From an uncultured Eubacteriales bacterium (lineage in GTDB: Bacteria; Bacillota; Clostridia; UBA1381), in contig CAJKHT010000020.1 in assembly GCA_905199755.1 (NCBI GenBank), positions 1-37,763 of the forward strand: a stretch of DNA of 37,763 nt, read 5' to 3'. The notes under the pieces were generated by a model. It was not told the origin of the DNA. It searched no databases and was given only the letters and a program-made list of their open reading frames with translations. This document shows, one piece after another, positions 8,277 through 16,729 of the stretch (its first letter is position 1; each line of letters starts with the position of its first letter). A program made the translations under genes and the position numbers.

Positions 8277-8966
8277 TCACAGACGGCATTCGTCAATAAA
8301 GCCGGCGCATTTATCCTCGCCGACAATCACATGGTCATATACGATTATGCCCATCAGCGTCATTGCGGTGATTATCAGCTTTGTTGCAGTTCTGTCACTG
8401 TCGGACGGAGTTAAAATTCCGCTCGGATGATTGTGTGCAAGCACAATCTTGCGTGCCTGAAATTTCAGTGCAAGCAGCACCATGGTGTTTATGTTCAGTT
8501 CAACATTTTCAAAGCTGCCTTCAAAAATCCAGTCGCCGCGTATTATTCTGTCATTGCCGTCAAGGCAAAGCATGTAAAGCGCTTCTCTTTTCTTGTCGGT
8601 AAATATTTCAAGAAAGGTTTTTTCGGGATGATTTTTGTCATAAAGCTTTCTTTTCCTAAGCTCGCGCTTATCGCGGCAATAGCTGAACATCTTTTCCTGC
8701 TTTTTCAGATATTCCGCCGTTTTCGTGCCTATGCCGTCTATCTGCACAAGCTCCTTTATATCGGCATGCAAAACATTTTCTATACTTCCGAATTTGTCGA
8801 TTATGTCATGTGCGATTTTGTTCGTGTCGCGTCTCGGAATTGCGTCAAACAGCATAAACTCCAGAACCTCATGCTCTGCCCAGCCCCTAAAGCCGCTCTG
8901 CTCGTACCTTTCGCGCATGCGCCGTCTGTGTCCGGCATGAGGATTTTTGCTATTGTCAGTTGTCAT
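8277..8966 (-). CDS. radC: RadC/UPF0758-family JAB-domain protein
   Basis: A 229-residue protein with the two-part RadC architecture: an N-terminal helix-hairpin-helix-like UPF0758 region (EHEVLEFMLFDAIPRRDTN, then IDGIGTKTAEYL) and a C-terminal JAB/MPN domain with the metal-binding signature HNHPSG...SDSD (residues 178-191). JAMM motifs bind zinc in isopeptidases; the real activity of RadC is unresolved, and the old DNA-repair assignment is not supported by later work. It is transcribed towards hom but separated from it by 154 bases containing a promoter, so it is probably its own unit. Confidence 0.93.
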   Translation of the reverse strand: MTTDNSKNPHAGHRRRMRERYEQSGFRGWAEHEVLEFMLFDAIPRRDTNKIAHDIIDKFGSIENVLHADIKELVQIDGIGTKTAEYLKKQEKMFSYCRDKRELRKRKLYDKNHPEKTFLEIFTDKKREALYMLCLDGNDRIIRGDWIFEGSFENVELNINTMVLLALKFQARKIVLAHNHPSGILTPSDSDRTATKLIITAMTLMGIIVYDHVIVGEDKCAGFIDECRL

Positions 8967-8998
8967 AAGTATCCCGCCCCAAAAATAGTTACAGATAT

Positions 8999-9028
8999 AT
9001 TATATACCATATATTATTTGTTTGTCTA
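8999..9028 (-). promoter_or_regulatory. Likely promoter for radC
   Basis: Minus strand TAGACA (9023-9028), 18-base spacer, TATAAT (8999-9004), about 33 bases upstream of the radC start codon. Confidence 0.5.
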
Positions 9029-9035
9029 CAAAAAT

Positions 9036-9404
9036 TTATTGCGAAACGGCATTTATTTCATCATCAGCCGAAAACGAAACAACAACTCTGTGCGGCAGAC
9101 ACACAATCGGCTCTGATTTTCCGTGGATTTTGCCCTGCTTTACGCACAGCTTGTCGGGGCAGTCTGCGCTCTGCATTGCGGCATAGCTTTTTCCTATAAT
9201 AACGGTATTGTGTCCGCTTTCCGTTTCTATTTCCACGGTAAATGCCTCCGCATCCGACGGCGCCGTTTTCACGCTTTTGTACAGACTGCCGTCTGCGTAT
9301 ATATTCACCGTATCGCCGCCGTTCCCGTTACCGAATAAAATATACAGTACGCAAAAAAATGCCGCCGCCGAGAAGCTTATTATAAAAATTATATTTTTCT
9401 TCAT
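9036..9404 (-). CDS. NusG domain II-containing membrane-anchored protein
   Basis: A small protein of 122 residues. After a short basic start (MKKN) there is one hydrophobic segment (about residues 4-24), then an extracellular NusG domain II-like fold with the recognisable core KSYAAMQSADCPDKLCV and PIVCLPHRVVV. Three cysteines in these motifs are typical of the family. Despite the name it lacks the transcription-factor domain and its role is unknown; in Clostridia such genes often sit near FMN-binding or RnfG-like genes, which are absent here. ATG at 9404 is chosen over a TTG at 9419 because the hydrophobic segment then starts normally; no good ribosome site is seen before either, which is odd. 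Confidence 0.8.
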   Translation of the reverse strand: MKKNIIFIISFSAAAFFCVLYILFGNGNGGDTVNIYADGSLYKSVKTAPSDAEAFTVEIETESGHNTVIIGKSYAAMQSADCPDKLCVKQGKIHGKSEPIVCLPHRVVVSFSADDEINAVSQ

Positions 9405-9420
9405 ACTTGCATAAACCAAT

Positions 9421-9445
9421 AAAGGACTGCGATACGCAGTCCTTT
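9421..9445 (-). terminator. Terminator after the msmX-like gene
   Basis: A perfect 11-bp stem (AAAGGACTGCG / CGCAGTCCTTT) with a 3-base ATA loop, starting 17 bases past the ABC ATPase stop codon. The following sequence on the minus strand is ATTGGTTTAT. The stem's own A- and T-ends make it usable in both directions. Confidence 0.75.
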
Positions 9446-9461
9446 ATATCCGTTAATTTTC

Positions 9462-10574
9462 TCAGTTAAGAATTGTAACCTCGGTATCCTTATCAAAGAA
9501 GTGAATCTTGTTTGCTTCAAATCCAACCTTGATTGTATCACCGATCTTTGATGTTGAACGCTGATGTACTCTTGCGGTAAACTGTGTATCCGCAATCTTT
9601 AAGTACAGATATGTTTCTGCACCGAGCATTTCGGTTACTTCAACGTAAGCCGAGCATATAGCATCGGGATATGCGGCGAGGAATGCTTCTTCATCATGAA
9701 TATCCTCAGGTCTGATACCCATAACAACTTCCTTGCCGATGTACGGAGCAAGCTCAGGTCTTGAAGCCTTGCCCTCGGGAAGCTTAATCTTATCATCTGC
9801 AAAGCATGCATAAACGTCATTGCCCTCTTTTTCGAGCTTAACATTTATGAAGTTCATCTGCGGTGAACCTATAAATCCTGCAACGAACTGGTTGCAAGGC
9901 TTTGTGTAAAGGTTAGCCGGAGTATCAACCTGCTGAATAAGACCGTCTTTCATAACAACGATACGTGTACCCATTGTCATAGCCTCTGTCTGGTCATGTG
10001 TAACGTAGATAAATGTTGTCTGAAGTCTGTTATGGAGCTTCTTAATCTCTGTTCTCATTGCAACTCTGAGCTTTGCGTCGAGGTTTGAAAGAGGTTCGTC
10101 CATGAGGAATACCTTAGGACTTCTTACGATAGCACGGCCCATTGCAACACGCTGTCTCTGACCGCCCGACAAAGCCTTCGGCTTTCTGTCAAGCAGGTGT
10201 TCTATATCAAGAATCCTTGCAGCTTCGGTAACTCTCTTTTTGATTTCATCCTTCGGAGTCTTTCTGAGCTTCAGAGCGAATGCCATGTTCTCAAAAACAG
10301 TCATATGCGGATAAAGAGCGTAGTTCTGGAAAACCATTGCGATGTCTCTGTCTTTCGGAGCAACGTCATTAACGAGCTTGCCGTCTATGTAAAGCTCACC
10401 CTCCGATATTTCCTCAAGACCTGCAATCATTCTCAGTGTTGTTGACTTACCGCATCCCGAAGGACCTACAAGAATAATAAATTCCTTGTCTGCGATGTCA
10501 AGGCAGAAATCGCCGACAGCGGTAACTCCGCCGGCATACCGCTTATAAATGTGTTTTAACTCTAAATTTGCCAT
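9462..10574 (-). CDS. msmX: Sugar ABC transporter ATP-binding protein (MsmX/UgpC/MalK type)
   Basis: A 370-residue ATPase of the carbohydrate-uptake (CUT1) class. Walker A GPSGCGKST (37-45), signature LSGGQ (135-139) and Walker B VFLMDEP (155-161) are intact, and the C-terminal part (from about residue 240) is the OB-fold/TOBE regulatory domain ending GDTIKVGFEANKIHFFDKDTE. No permease or binding-protein gene is nearby. That is the known situation for MsmX, a shared ATPase that energises several oligosaccharide transporters encoded elsewhere. It is followed by a strong hairpin terminator and is monocistronic. The choice of msmX over ugpC or malK rests on family plus the solitary context. Confidence 0.9.
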   Translation of the reverse strand: MANLELKHIYKRYAGGVTAVGDFCLDIADKEFIILVGPSGCGKSTTLRMIAGLEEISEGELYIDGKLVNDVAPKDRDIAMVFQNYALYPHMTVFENMAFALKLRKTPKDEIKKRVTEAARILDIEHLLDRKPKALSGGQRQRVAMGRAIVRSPKVFLMDEPLSNLDAKLRVAMRTEIKKLHNRLQTTFIYVTHDQTEAMTMGTRIVVMKDGLIQQVDTPANLYTKPCNQFVAGFIGSPQMNFINVKLEKEGNDVYACFADDKIKLPEGKASRPELAPYIGKEVVMGIRPEDIHDEEAFLAAYPDAICSAYVEVTEMLGAETYLYLKIADTQFTARVHQRSTSKIGDTIKVGFEANKIHFFDKDTEVTILN

Positions 10575-10869
10575 TTTACAAATTCCCCTCTCATCTTATA
10601 GAAAATTTACACTATGCAATCATATATCACGATTGTTTTGATAAAGCATCTTTGCACACACAGATGCCTCTTTAACATGTATTTATGATAACATATTTCA
10701 AAGAAAAATGTTAGTCTTATAATTCACAAAAATGCAAATTTTATTTAGTAAAAATCCACAAACATATTATTTTACTTGATTTTCGGGTATTTTAAGCGCA
10801 AAAAAACCATATAACAAGACCCCTGTTTTTAGTGCAGAATTACCAAATACCGATTTTTTGTGTGCTTCC
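10575..10869. other. Intergenic region upstream of msmX, downstream of an AraC gene
   Basis: 295 AT-rich bases without a convincing ORF. It holds the msmX ribosome site (GAGGGG just before the ATG) and an inverted repeat GCATCT/AGATGC (10646-10651 and 10662-10667) about 75-95 bases upstream of msmX that could be a leader hairpin or operator. No clear -35/-10 pair was found. I saw no strong terminator for the AraC gene. Confidence 0.4.
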
Positions 10870-11721
10870 TCATTTTTGTGTGCCGATGATATTTTTCTTA
10901 TATATATTGGGCGACATTCCGACATGTTTTTTAAACACGCGGCTGAAATAGAGCGAATCCCTGTAGCCGAGAAGCTCCGCAATCTCGCCGTTTGTCATTG
11001 TGGTGTCAATCAGCAGCTGCTTTGCCTTTTCAAGCTTTATCATCGTGCGGTAGGCATGCGGCGAAAGTCCCGTGTATTCTCTGAACAGCGCAATAAAATA
11101 GTAAGGATCCATGCAGCATTCCTGTGCATAACCGCGTATTGACGAGGTGTCGTTCATACATGAGTTCATTTTCTCGATTGCCGGAATAAGCTTATCGTAT
11201 TTGTGAGTGTTTCTGCGGTATGCCGGTACACACAGTGCCCGTGCCGCCGATGCAATAACCGAAAGAAAAATCGCACGGCAGAAAAGCTCAAAGCCGGGAC
11301 GGGCAAGCTGAATTTCACGCGTAAGCTCAAAAACGTATTCGCCTATTTCGTCGCAGCTGCCGACGGTGCAGTGCTTTACTCCCGAAAACCCCGCCTCCTT
11401 TAAAACCTCATCGGCGCCCGTTCCCGTAAAGTGAATCCAGTATGCCTTTGTTCCGCAGCCGGCACAAAAACAATAGCGCTGCGGTTCAAAAGGACGGTAT
11501 AAAAGCAAATCTCCGCCGTGAGCCGTGCGGTATGCTCCGTCCGAAAAATACATCGCGCGTCCGCCTGCAATATATATAAGCTGATAGTCCGTTCTTCCGT
11601 CCGGTCTGTCCGTTTTTATGTCCCTGCCCGTCACCTCATAAAAGCCGCAGCTGTTCACCGTGATGTATTCGTCTGTCGTTCTGTCCGAACAGGTCTGATT
11701 TTCTCCGTTTATAATCTGCAC
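10870..11721 (-). CDS. AraC-family transcriptional regulator with N-terminal cupin-like domain
   Basis: A 283-residue regulator. The N-terminal half (YQLIYIAGGRAMYFSDG, GDLLLYRPFEPQRY, YWIHFTG) is the AraC-type sugar-binding cupin. The C-terminal 100 residues carry two helix-turn-helix motifs (SIRGYAQECCMDPYYFIALFR and TNGEIAELLGYRDSLYFSRVFKKHVGMSP). GTG at 11721 is selected as start because GGAGGG lies eight bases upstream and a consensus promoter sits immediately before; the longer ATG reading at 11820 would start upstream of that promoter. It is divergent from the GH2 glycosidase gene, which it probably activates in response to the sugar released; that link is inferred from position. Confidence 0.9.
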   Translation of the reverse strand: MQIINGENQTCSDRTTDEYITVNSCGFYEVTGRDIKTDRPDGRTDYQLIYIAGGRAMYFSDGAYRTAHGGDLLLYRPFEPQRYCFCAGCGTKAYWIHFTGTGADEVLKEAGFSGVKHCTVGSCDEIGEYVFELTREIQLARPGFELFCRAIFLSVIASAARALCVPAYRRNTHKYDKLIPAIEKMNSCMNDTSSIRGYAQECCMDPYYFIALFREYTGLSPHAYRTMIKLEKAKQLLIDTTMTNGEIAELLGYRDSLYFSRVFKKHVGMSPNIYKKNIIGTQK

Positions 11722-11746
11722 AATATTTTCCCTCCGTTTATTTCCT

Positions 11747-11775
11747 ATTATAATGTATTTTACGGTGTCGGTCAA
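11747..11775 (-). promoter_or_regulatory. Promoter of the AraC-type regulator
   Basis: On the minus strand TTGACC (11770-11775), a 17-base spacer, and TATAAT (11747-11752), followed by GGAGGG and the GTG start. Near-perfect sigma-A consensus. Confidence 0.75.
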
Positions 11776-11917
11776 TACGAAAATCACAATTTTGTCCATA
11801 AATTTCTCAATAAAATGCATATGAAAACCGTGCAGGTATATGCTATATTATACTTAAGAAAAATGCCGTATAAGGCGGCGGAAGGCTTGTGCCGTGCGGC
11901 ACGGAAAGGAAATAATT

Positions 11918-14251
11918 ATGAGAGAAAAAATTCTTCTTGACAACGGCTGGAAATTTCATTTCGGGGATATAAATATCGATTATCCGCGGACAAAAGGCCC
12001 TGTCTATACACAATCAAAAACGGAAACTATGAAATGGGGCCCGGCAGCATGCGATTATGACGATAACTCGGATTCCTACAGCACAGGTATAATCAATACG
12101 GACTATTGGGAGGACGTAAATCTGCCGCATGACTATATAATAGGTCAGACTCCCGACATTAAAAACAACAACACACTCGGCTATTTTGATTATCAAAACG
12201 CATGGTACAGAAAGCGCTTCACTCTTGACGAAAGCGATAAAAACAAGCGTATTACGCTGTTTTTCGAGGGTATCGCAACCAATGCAACGATATATTTAAA
12301 CGGCTGTCTCATAAAGCATAACTTCTGCGGCTATAATTCGTTCGAGGCGGACATCACCGATTTTGCGGTGTTTGACAAGGAAAATGTGCTTGCGGTTTAT
12401 GTCGATACCACGCATCATGAGGGCTGGTGGTATGAGGGAGCAGGCATTTACCGCCATGTATGGCTCATCAAAACCGCAATGACTGCCGTTGATTTGTGGG
12501 GTGTTTACATAAATCCCGTAAAGAACGGGGACGAATGGAGCGTAAATATCGGAACAACAGTAAGAAACGACAGCGTGACGGACGACAGTGTGACGGTTTC
12601 GTCGGTTATAAAGGACGCTGACGGCAGCGTTATTGCCGAAACGGGCGGTGCGGCGCTCGCCGTAAGCGCAAAATCCAAATCGGAGGCGGAGCAGAAAGCA
12701 TATGTAAAAAATCCGAAGCTGTGGGATATTGACTCGCCCTGCCTTTATTATGCGGTGACAACCGTAGAGCGCGGCGGCGAGGTTATCGACGAGGTGACAA
12801 ACCGTTTCGGTTTCCGTACATTTCATTTTGATGCCGATAAGGGATTTTTCCTGAACGGCAGACATGTAAAGCTGAAAGGCGTGTGCTGCCACCAGGATTA
12901 CGGCATAACCGGCAAGGCAGTACCCGACAATATATACCGCTACAGAATACAGCTGATGAAAGAAATGGGTGCGAATGCCTACAGAACCTCGCATTATCCG
13001 CATGCCGAAGCGACAATGGACGCACTTGACGAAGAAGGCATGCTTGTAATGGACGAAACACGCTGGTTCACCTCAACTGACGAGGGCAGGGAACAGCTTG
13101 AAATGCTTGTAAAGCGTGACAGAAACCGTCCGTCGGTAATTTTGTGGTCTGTGGGAAACGAGGAGCCGCTGCATCTGACCGAGCGCGGAAAACGCATTAC
13201 CGAGAGCCTGAAAGCCGAGGTTAAAAAGTACGATTCCTCGCGTCCCGTCACGACTGCCGTATCGCATGACGCACATCTTGCTCCGGCTGTCGGCGCGGTC
13301 GATGTAATCGGTGTTAATTATCAGCTTGAGCATTATGATGAAATACATAAAAAATTCCCCGATGTTCCGTTTTTATCCTCGGAATGCTGTGCGACAGGCT
13401 CAACAAGAGGCTGGTACATCGAGGACTGCCCAACAAGAGGCTACATAAATGCATTCGACCACGACTCGAACGCATGGTTCAGAGGACGTGAAAACACATG
13501 GAATTTCCTCATGGAAAGGGAGTGGGTTGCAGGCTGTTTCCAGTGGGCGGGGATAGAACACAGAGGTGAAACGCTGTGGCCGAGACTTTGCTCGCAGTCG
13601 GGAGCGGTGGATTTGTTCCTGCAAAAGAAGGACGCATTTTATCAGAATCAGTCGCACTGGCTCGATACTCCGATGATTCATCTTCTGCCGCACTGGAATC
13701 ATGCCGGACGCGAGGGCGACCTTATAGACGTATGGGCATATACGAACTGCGAGGAGGCGGAGCTTTACCTTGACGGTGAGAGCTTAGGCATATGCAAAAT
13801 CGCGCCTTTCTCGCATGCGGAATGGAAAGTACCCTATAAAAGCGGCAAGCTTACGGTTGTCGGAAGAAACGGCGGCAGGGATATTGCTTTTGACAGCATG
13901 GAAACAAGCGGCAAGGCTGCCGCATTAAGGCTTAGGCTTGAAAACGGTATTTCCGCGGCAAACGGCAGAGATATTGCGGTTGTTACCTGTTACTGTGTTG
14001 ATGCCGAGGGACGTTATGTTCCCGATGCGGAGGGGTATGTGATAAGCTTCAACGCAAATAAATTCGGCGAAATTGTCGGCACGGGTTCCGATGTAAGCGA
14101 CCACACCCCCGTCACAAGCCCCGACAGAAGAATGCGTGCGGGACTTTGCTCGGCGGCTGTCAGAGTCGGCACGGAGGAGGGGGATTTGAGAATTTATGCC
14201 TCCGCACCCGGTCTTGACGGTGCATCGCTCACAATAACCTTGAAGAAATAA
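11918..14251 (+). CDS. Glycoside hydrolase family 2 protein, probable beta-galactosidase
   Basis: A 777-residue GH2 enzyme. Order of domains: sugar-binding jelly roll (about 1-180), Ig-like sandwich (180-285), TIM-barrel catalytic domain (285-590), then two beta-sandwich domains of the DUF4982/GH2 C-terminal type. The acid/base Glu is E415 in WSVGNEEP and the nucleophile Glu is E489 in FLSSECC; the 74-residue spacing matches GH2. No signal peptide, so it acts inside the cell on imported oligosaccharides. Beta-galactosidase is the best guess, but beta-glucuronidase or other GH2 activities cannot be excluded. ATG at 11918 follows AAAGGAAA; a GTG at 11894 is in frame but lacks a site. It is divergent from an AraC regulator and followed by a strong terminator. 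Confidence 0.9.
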   Translation: MREKILLDNGWKFHFGDINIDYPRTKGPVYTQSKTETMKWGPAACDYDDNSDSYSTGIINTDYWEDVNLPHDYIIGQTPDIKNNNTLGYFDYQNAWYRKRFTLDESDKNKRITLFFEGIATNATIYLNGCLIKHNFCGYNSFEADITDFAVFDKENVLAVYVDTTHHEGWWYEGAGIYRHVWLIKTAMTAVDLWGVYINPVKNGDEWSVNIGTTVRNDSVTDDSVTVSSVIKDADGSVIAETGGAALAVSAKSKSEAEQKAYVKNPKLWDIDSPCLYYAVTTVERGGEVIDEVTNRFGFRTFHFDADKGFFLNGRHVKLKGVCCHQDYGITGKAVPDNIYRYRIQLMKEMGANAYRTSHYPHAEATMDALDEEGMLVMDETRWFTSTDEGREQLEMLVKRDRNRPSVILWSVGNEEPLHLTERGKRITESLKAEVKKYDSSRPVTTAVSHDAHLAPAVGAVDVIGVNYQLEHYDEIHKKFPDVPFLSSECCATGSTRGWYIEDCPTRGYINAFDHDSNAWFRGRENTWNFLMEREWVAGCFQWAGIEHRGETLWPRLCSQSGAVDLFLQKKDAFYQNQSHWLDTPMIHLLPHWNHAGREGDLIDVWAYTNCEEAELYLDGESLGICKIAPFSHAEWKVPYKSGKLTVVGRNGGRDIAFDSMETSGKAAALRLRLENGISAANGRDIAVVTCYCVDAEGRYVPDAEGYVISFNANKFGEIVGTGSDVSDHTPVTSPDRRMRAGLCSAAVRVGTEEGDLRIYASAPGLDGASLTITLKK

Positions 14252-14259
14252 AAAAAGCG

Positions 14260-14306
14260 CACATAAACCGCACCCGTATACCGTTCGGGTGCGGTTTATG
14301 TGTTTT
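14260..14306 (+). terminator. Terminator after the GH2 gene
   Basis: A perfect 17-bp stem (14260-14276 with 14286-14302; core CCGCACCCG/CGGGTGCGG) with a 9-base loop, followed by TTTT. An A-run (14250-14256) precedes it, so it may also act on the opposite strand. Confidence 0.9.
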
Positions 14307-14325
14307 GCACTCTTAATATTGTGCA

Positions 14326-14354
14326 TTGACATTTACCGCATCTCATATTATAAT
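14326..14354 (+). promoter_or_regulatory. Consensus promoter for the PHP-domain gene
   Basis: TTGACA (14326-14331), 17-base spacer, TATAAT (14349-14354): a perfect sigma-A match, about 49 bases before the start codon. Confidence 0.85.
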
Positions 14355-14402
14355 TGTTATAATATGTAATTGCTGTTGTCTCGGAGCCGGAAGGGGAAAA
14401 TC

Positions 14403-15074
14403 ATGTACAAATACGAAACTCATCTGCATACAAGTCCCGCAAGCGCCTGTGCGCGTGCAACGGTACGCGAAGCGCTTGAATGTTATAAAAATCTCGGCTA
14501 TGACGGTGTGTTTATAACAAATCATTTTCTGGACGGAAATCTCGGAATGGATAAATCACGTCCGTATGAGGAAAAAATCGAATTTTACTTTGCCGATTAT
14601 GAAGAAGGATTAAAAATAGGTAAAGAGCTGGGGATAAAGGTGTTTTTGGGTGCGGAGCTTTCATACGGCGGCACAGATTTTCTGGTGTACGGGCTTGATA
14701 AGGAATGGTTTTTGAAAAATCCGCAGATAATGAAAATGCAAAAAAGCGAGGAGCTGACGTTTATGCGTAAAAACGGCGCGCTTGTGATACAGGCGCACCC
14801 GTACAGAAAGGCGGAATATATTGACCATATCAGGCTTTATCCGGAGCATATCGACGGTGTAGAGATTATAAATATACGCAGACCCGAATTTGAAAATAAA
14901 ATGGCGATGATTTTTGCGGATCAATATAAGCTGCTTAAAACCGCCGGCACAGATAATCACGATGGAGCAAACCAAAAGCGTTTTGCCGGACTCTTTTCCG
15001 AAACGCCGCTTGTTGACGAGCGTGATTTTATAAACCGCGTAAGAAACGGCGAGATGAATATTTTTTGTTTTTAA
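14403..15074 (+). CDS. PHP-domain metal-dependent phosphoesterase-like protein
   Basis: A 223-residue protein of the PHP superfamily, which binds two or three metal ions and often cleaves phosphate esters. Metal ligands are visible in HLHTS (H7, H9), ITNHF, LGAELSY, QAHPYR and GTDNHDG. It is a single-domain form, close to the YciV/TrpH-like group but shorter, so the substrate is unknown. ATG at 14403 follows AAGGGG. It has its own perfect promoter and lies between the GH2 gene and a degraded gene, with no obvious operon partner. Confidence 0.85.
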   Translation: MYKYETHLHTSPASACARATVREALECYKNLGYDGVFITNHFLDGNLGMDKSRPYEEKIEFYFADYEEGLKIGKELGIKVFLGAELSYGGTDFLVYGLDKEWFLKNPQIMKMQKSEELTFMRKNGALVIQAHPYRKAEYIDHIRLYPEHIDGVEIINIRRPEFENKMAMIFADQYKLLKTAGTDNHDGANQKRFAGLFSETPLVDERDFINRVRNGEMNIFCF

Positions 15075-15095
15075 GATATGAAATCTGCTATATAG

Positions 15096-15453
15096 GCAGG
15101 TGTTGATTTATGGAATTATATAATTCCATATTGTTACGGGTATATTATAGATGATAACCCGGAAAAGATAATTGTTCCGGGTGCATATGATTATGTTTAC
15201 AAAACTTCTTTCGGTTTCGATTTTGAAAAAGACGGTAAATGTGGATAATGAGGAGGATTTATCGGGAAGATTGATAGCGGCATTTTATAAAAACGGACGA
15301 AACACGGGTATGAAATTCATAGAGCTGAAACAAGGCAGCAATACAGAGCAATTTGATTTGTCCGGCATTGATGCGGACTCGTATAAGGTATTCGTTTGGG
15401 ATTCGGAACAAGGTATAATTCCGTTGCCCGTGTATAAAGCGGGAAAAATATAA
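15096..15453 (+). pseudogene. Frameshifted C-terminal remnant of a secreted/surface protein
   Basis: No intact gene is seen here, but two reading frames look like one broken coding sequence. Frame 15096-15248 has no start codon and reads protein-like sequence (WNYIIPYCYGYIIDD... ending GFDFEKDGK). One frame over, 15230-15453 continues VNVDNEEDLSGRLIAAFYKN and ends DADSYKVFVWDSEQGIIPLPV. The second part resembles the tail often found at the C-terminus of large clostridial secreted carbohydrate-active or SLH-type proteins (pattern LIAAFYKNGR...KVFVWDS). The simplest reading is a gene that lost its 5' part and suffered a frameshift near 15230-15245. A separate small gene starting at 15187 or 15193 is possible but has no ribosome site. 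Confidence 0.55.
15109..15130. repeat. 22-bp perfect palindrome inside the gene remnant
   Basis: Positions 15109-15130 are perfectly self-complementary, centred on TTATATAA with outer arms TATGGAA/TTCCATA. Either a chance AT-rich palindrome, a protein-binding site, or a rearrangement scar. Confidence 0.6.
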
Positions 15454-15491
15454 ACATTCTTTTTCATACTGTATTAAATCTGAAAGAAAAT

Positions 15492-15521
15492 CGCCCGGAG
15501 CGGTACTGTCCGCTCCGGGCG
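15492..15521 (-). terminator. Terminator after the tyrosine recombinase gene
   Basis: Perfect 12-bp GC-rich stem (CGCCCGGAGCGG / CCGCTCCGGGCG) with a 6-base loop; on the minus strand it is followed by ATTTTCTTTC. It starts 27 bases past the recombinase stop codon. Confidence 0.85.
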
Positions 15522-15547
15522 AAAAGTTATGCTATGTGCGATTTTAT

Positions 15548-16603
15548 TCAGGCTTTATTATCGCCCATTATGTCATAGCTGCGCATTACCTCTCTGCGCT
15601 CTTTCGATGCATACTGTGCGTAATATTTGTGAGTTACCTCAATATTTTTATGCCCCAGAAGCTCGGCAACCATTTTAATGTCTACCCCGTCCGCAATGAG
15701 ATTGCAGGCAAAGGTACGCCTGAGTGCGTGAGGACGTGTTTTGTCGGGATCGGTTATACCCACGGTGCGGCAGTACTTTTTTAGATTTTTTTCCACACCG
15801 CCTGTCGTCAGACGTTTTCCGAGACGGTTTATAAACACAGGATCACTTTCCTTTGTGTTTTCGTCATCAAGTCTTTCCTGCATATACAAATATAATTCAT
15901 TCTCCACCTGAACGGGCATAAATATTTCCTGGCGGTCTCCGCCCTTGCGTGTGACAATAAATGATGATGTTTCAAAATCTACATCATTTATATTAAGGTT
16001 TACAAGCTCGCTCACACGGCAGCCCGTACCGAGGTATGCGGTGAACAGTGCAACATCGCGCTGCCTGCGGTTTTCGTATTCCGTCAGGTCGCGCCCCGTA
16101 TAATATTTTTCACCCTCGTAGATACAGTCTATAAGCGCGGCGGTTTCCTGCGTTGTAAGCGGACGCTTCATTTTGTGGTGCAGTTTTTTAAAGTCCAGCT
16201 TGTCCGTAACATTCTGGCTTATCATATCATTTTTATAAAGATACACAAACAAGCCGCGCACGCCCGAGAGCTTTCTGTTTATGCCGAACGGACTGTTTGT
16301 GCGCGTGCATTTTATATGCTTTCCGCTGATTGTGACAATTTCCGATTCGTATTCACGCAGATATGCCTGAAATCCGTTCAAATCCCTCAGAGTCACCTGC
16401 TCCATATGCTCTGCCGTAAAATCCTCGGTATTTTTCACATCGCGGAATTTGAATTTTTGCAGATATTCCAAAAACACCTTTATATCTATACTGTAGCCTA
16501 TCTGCGTATTAATGCTTTCACCCGGATATGATATTTCTATGTAATCAAAGACAAAATCGGGGAGCTTTGTCAGAAAATTATGCAGATTTGTACGCTTGCT
16601 CAT
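15548..16603 (-). CDS. Tyrosine recombinase (XerC/XerD-like site-specific integrase)
   Basis: A 351-residue phage-integrase-family recombinase, somewhat longer than XerC/D (about 300). The N-terminal SAM-like core-binding domain (about 15-140) is followed by the catalytic domain with all key residues: R196 in GTGCRVSEL, a Lys in TRKGGDRQE, H292 and R295 in HALRRTF, His in LGHKN, and nucleophile Y327 in THKYY. It therefore looks active. ATG at 16603 has GAGGTGG upstream and a good promoter. No excisionase, relaxase or phage gene adjoins it, so it may be a stray chromosomal recombinase, a dimer-resolution enzyme or the remnant of an integrated element; Xer function cannot be assigned without its site. 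Confidence 0.9.
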   Translation of the reverse strand: MSKRTNLHNFLTKLPDFVFDYIEISYPGESINTQIGYSIDIKVFLEYLQKFKFRDVKNTEDFTAEHMEQVTLRDLNGFQAYLREYESEIVTISGKHIKCTRTNSPFGINRKLSGVRGLFVYLYKNDMISQNVTDKLDFKKLHHKMKRPLTTQETAALIDCIYEGEKYYTGRDLTEYENRRQRDVALFTAYLGTGCRVSELVNLNINDVDFETSSFIVTRKGGDRQEIFMPVQVENELYLYMQERLDDENTKESDPVFINRLGKRLTTGGVEKNLKKYCRTVGITDPDKTRPHALRRTFACNLIADGVDIKMVAELLGHKNIEVTHKYYAQYASKERREVMRSYDIMGDNKA

Positions 16604-16620
16604 ATAACCACCTCGGTATT

Positions 16621-16649
16621 ATTATATAGGATTTTTTTTAAAATTTCAA
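16621..16649 (-). promoter_or_regulatory. Promoter of the tyrosine recombinase gene
   Basis: Minus strand TTGAAA (16644-16649), 17-base spacer, TATAAT (16621-16626), directly ahead of the recombinase ribosome site. Confidence 0.7.
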
Positions 16650-16660
16650 TAACATTCTGC

Positions 16661-16699
16661 AAAAAAACACCGCCGCCGGGCTGTTAACCCGACCGACGA
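16661..16699 (-). terminator. Terminator after fucI
   Basis: On the minus strand a GC-rich imperfect stem (core TCGGG/CCCGG, about 10 pairs with one bulge and G-T pairs) is followed by GTG and seven Ts. It starts about 31 bases past the fucI stop codon and separates fucI from the recombinase promoter. Confidence 0.7.
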
Positions 16700-16729
16700 T
16701 GTGCTCTCTTTTTATTGCTTTTGACTTTT

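Noticed and set aside
12296..13003. 235-codon minus-strand ORF inside the GH2 gene
   Set aside because: Antisense shadow; the GH2 frame has complete catalytic motifs throughout.
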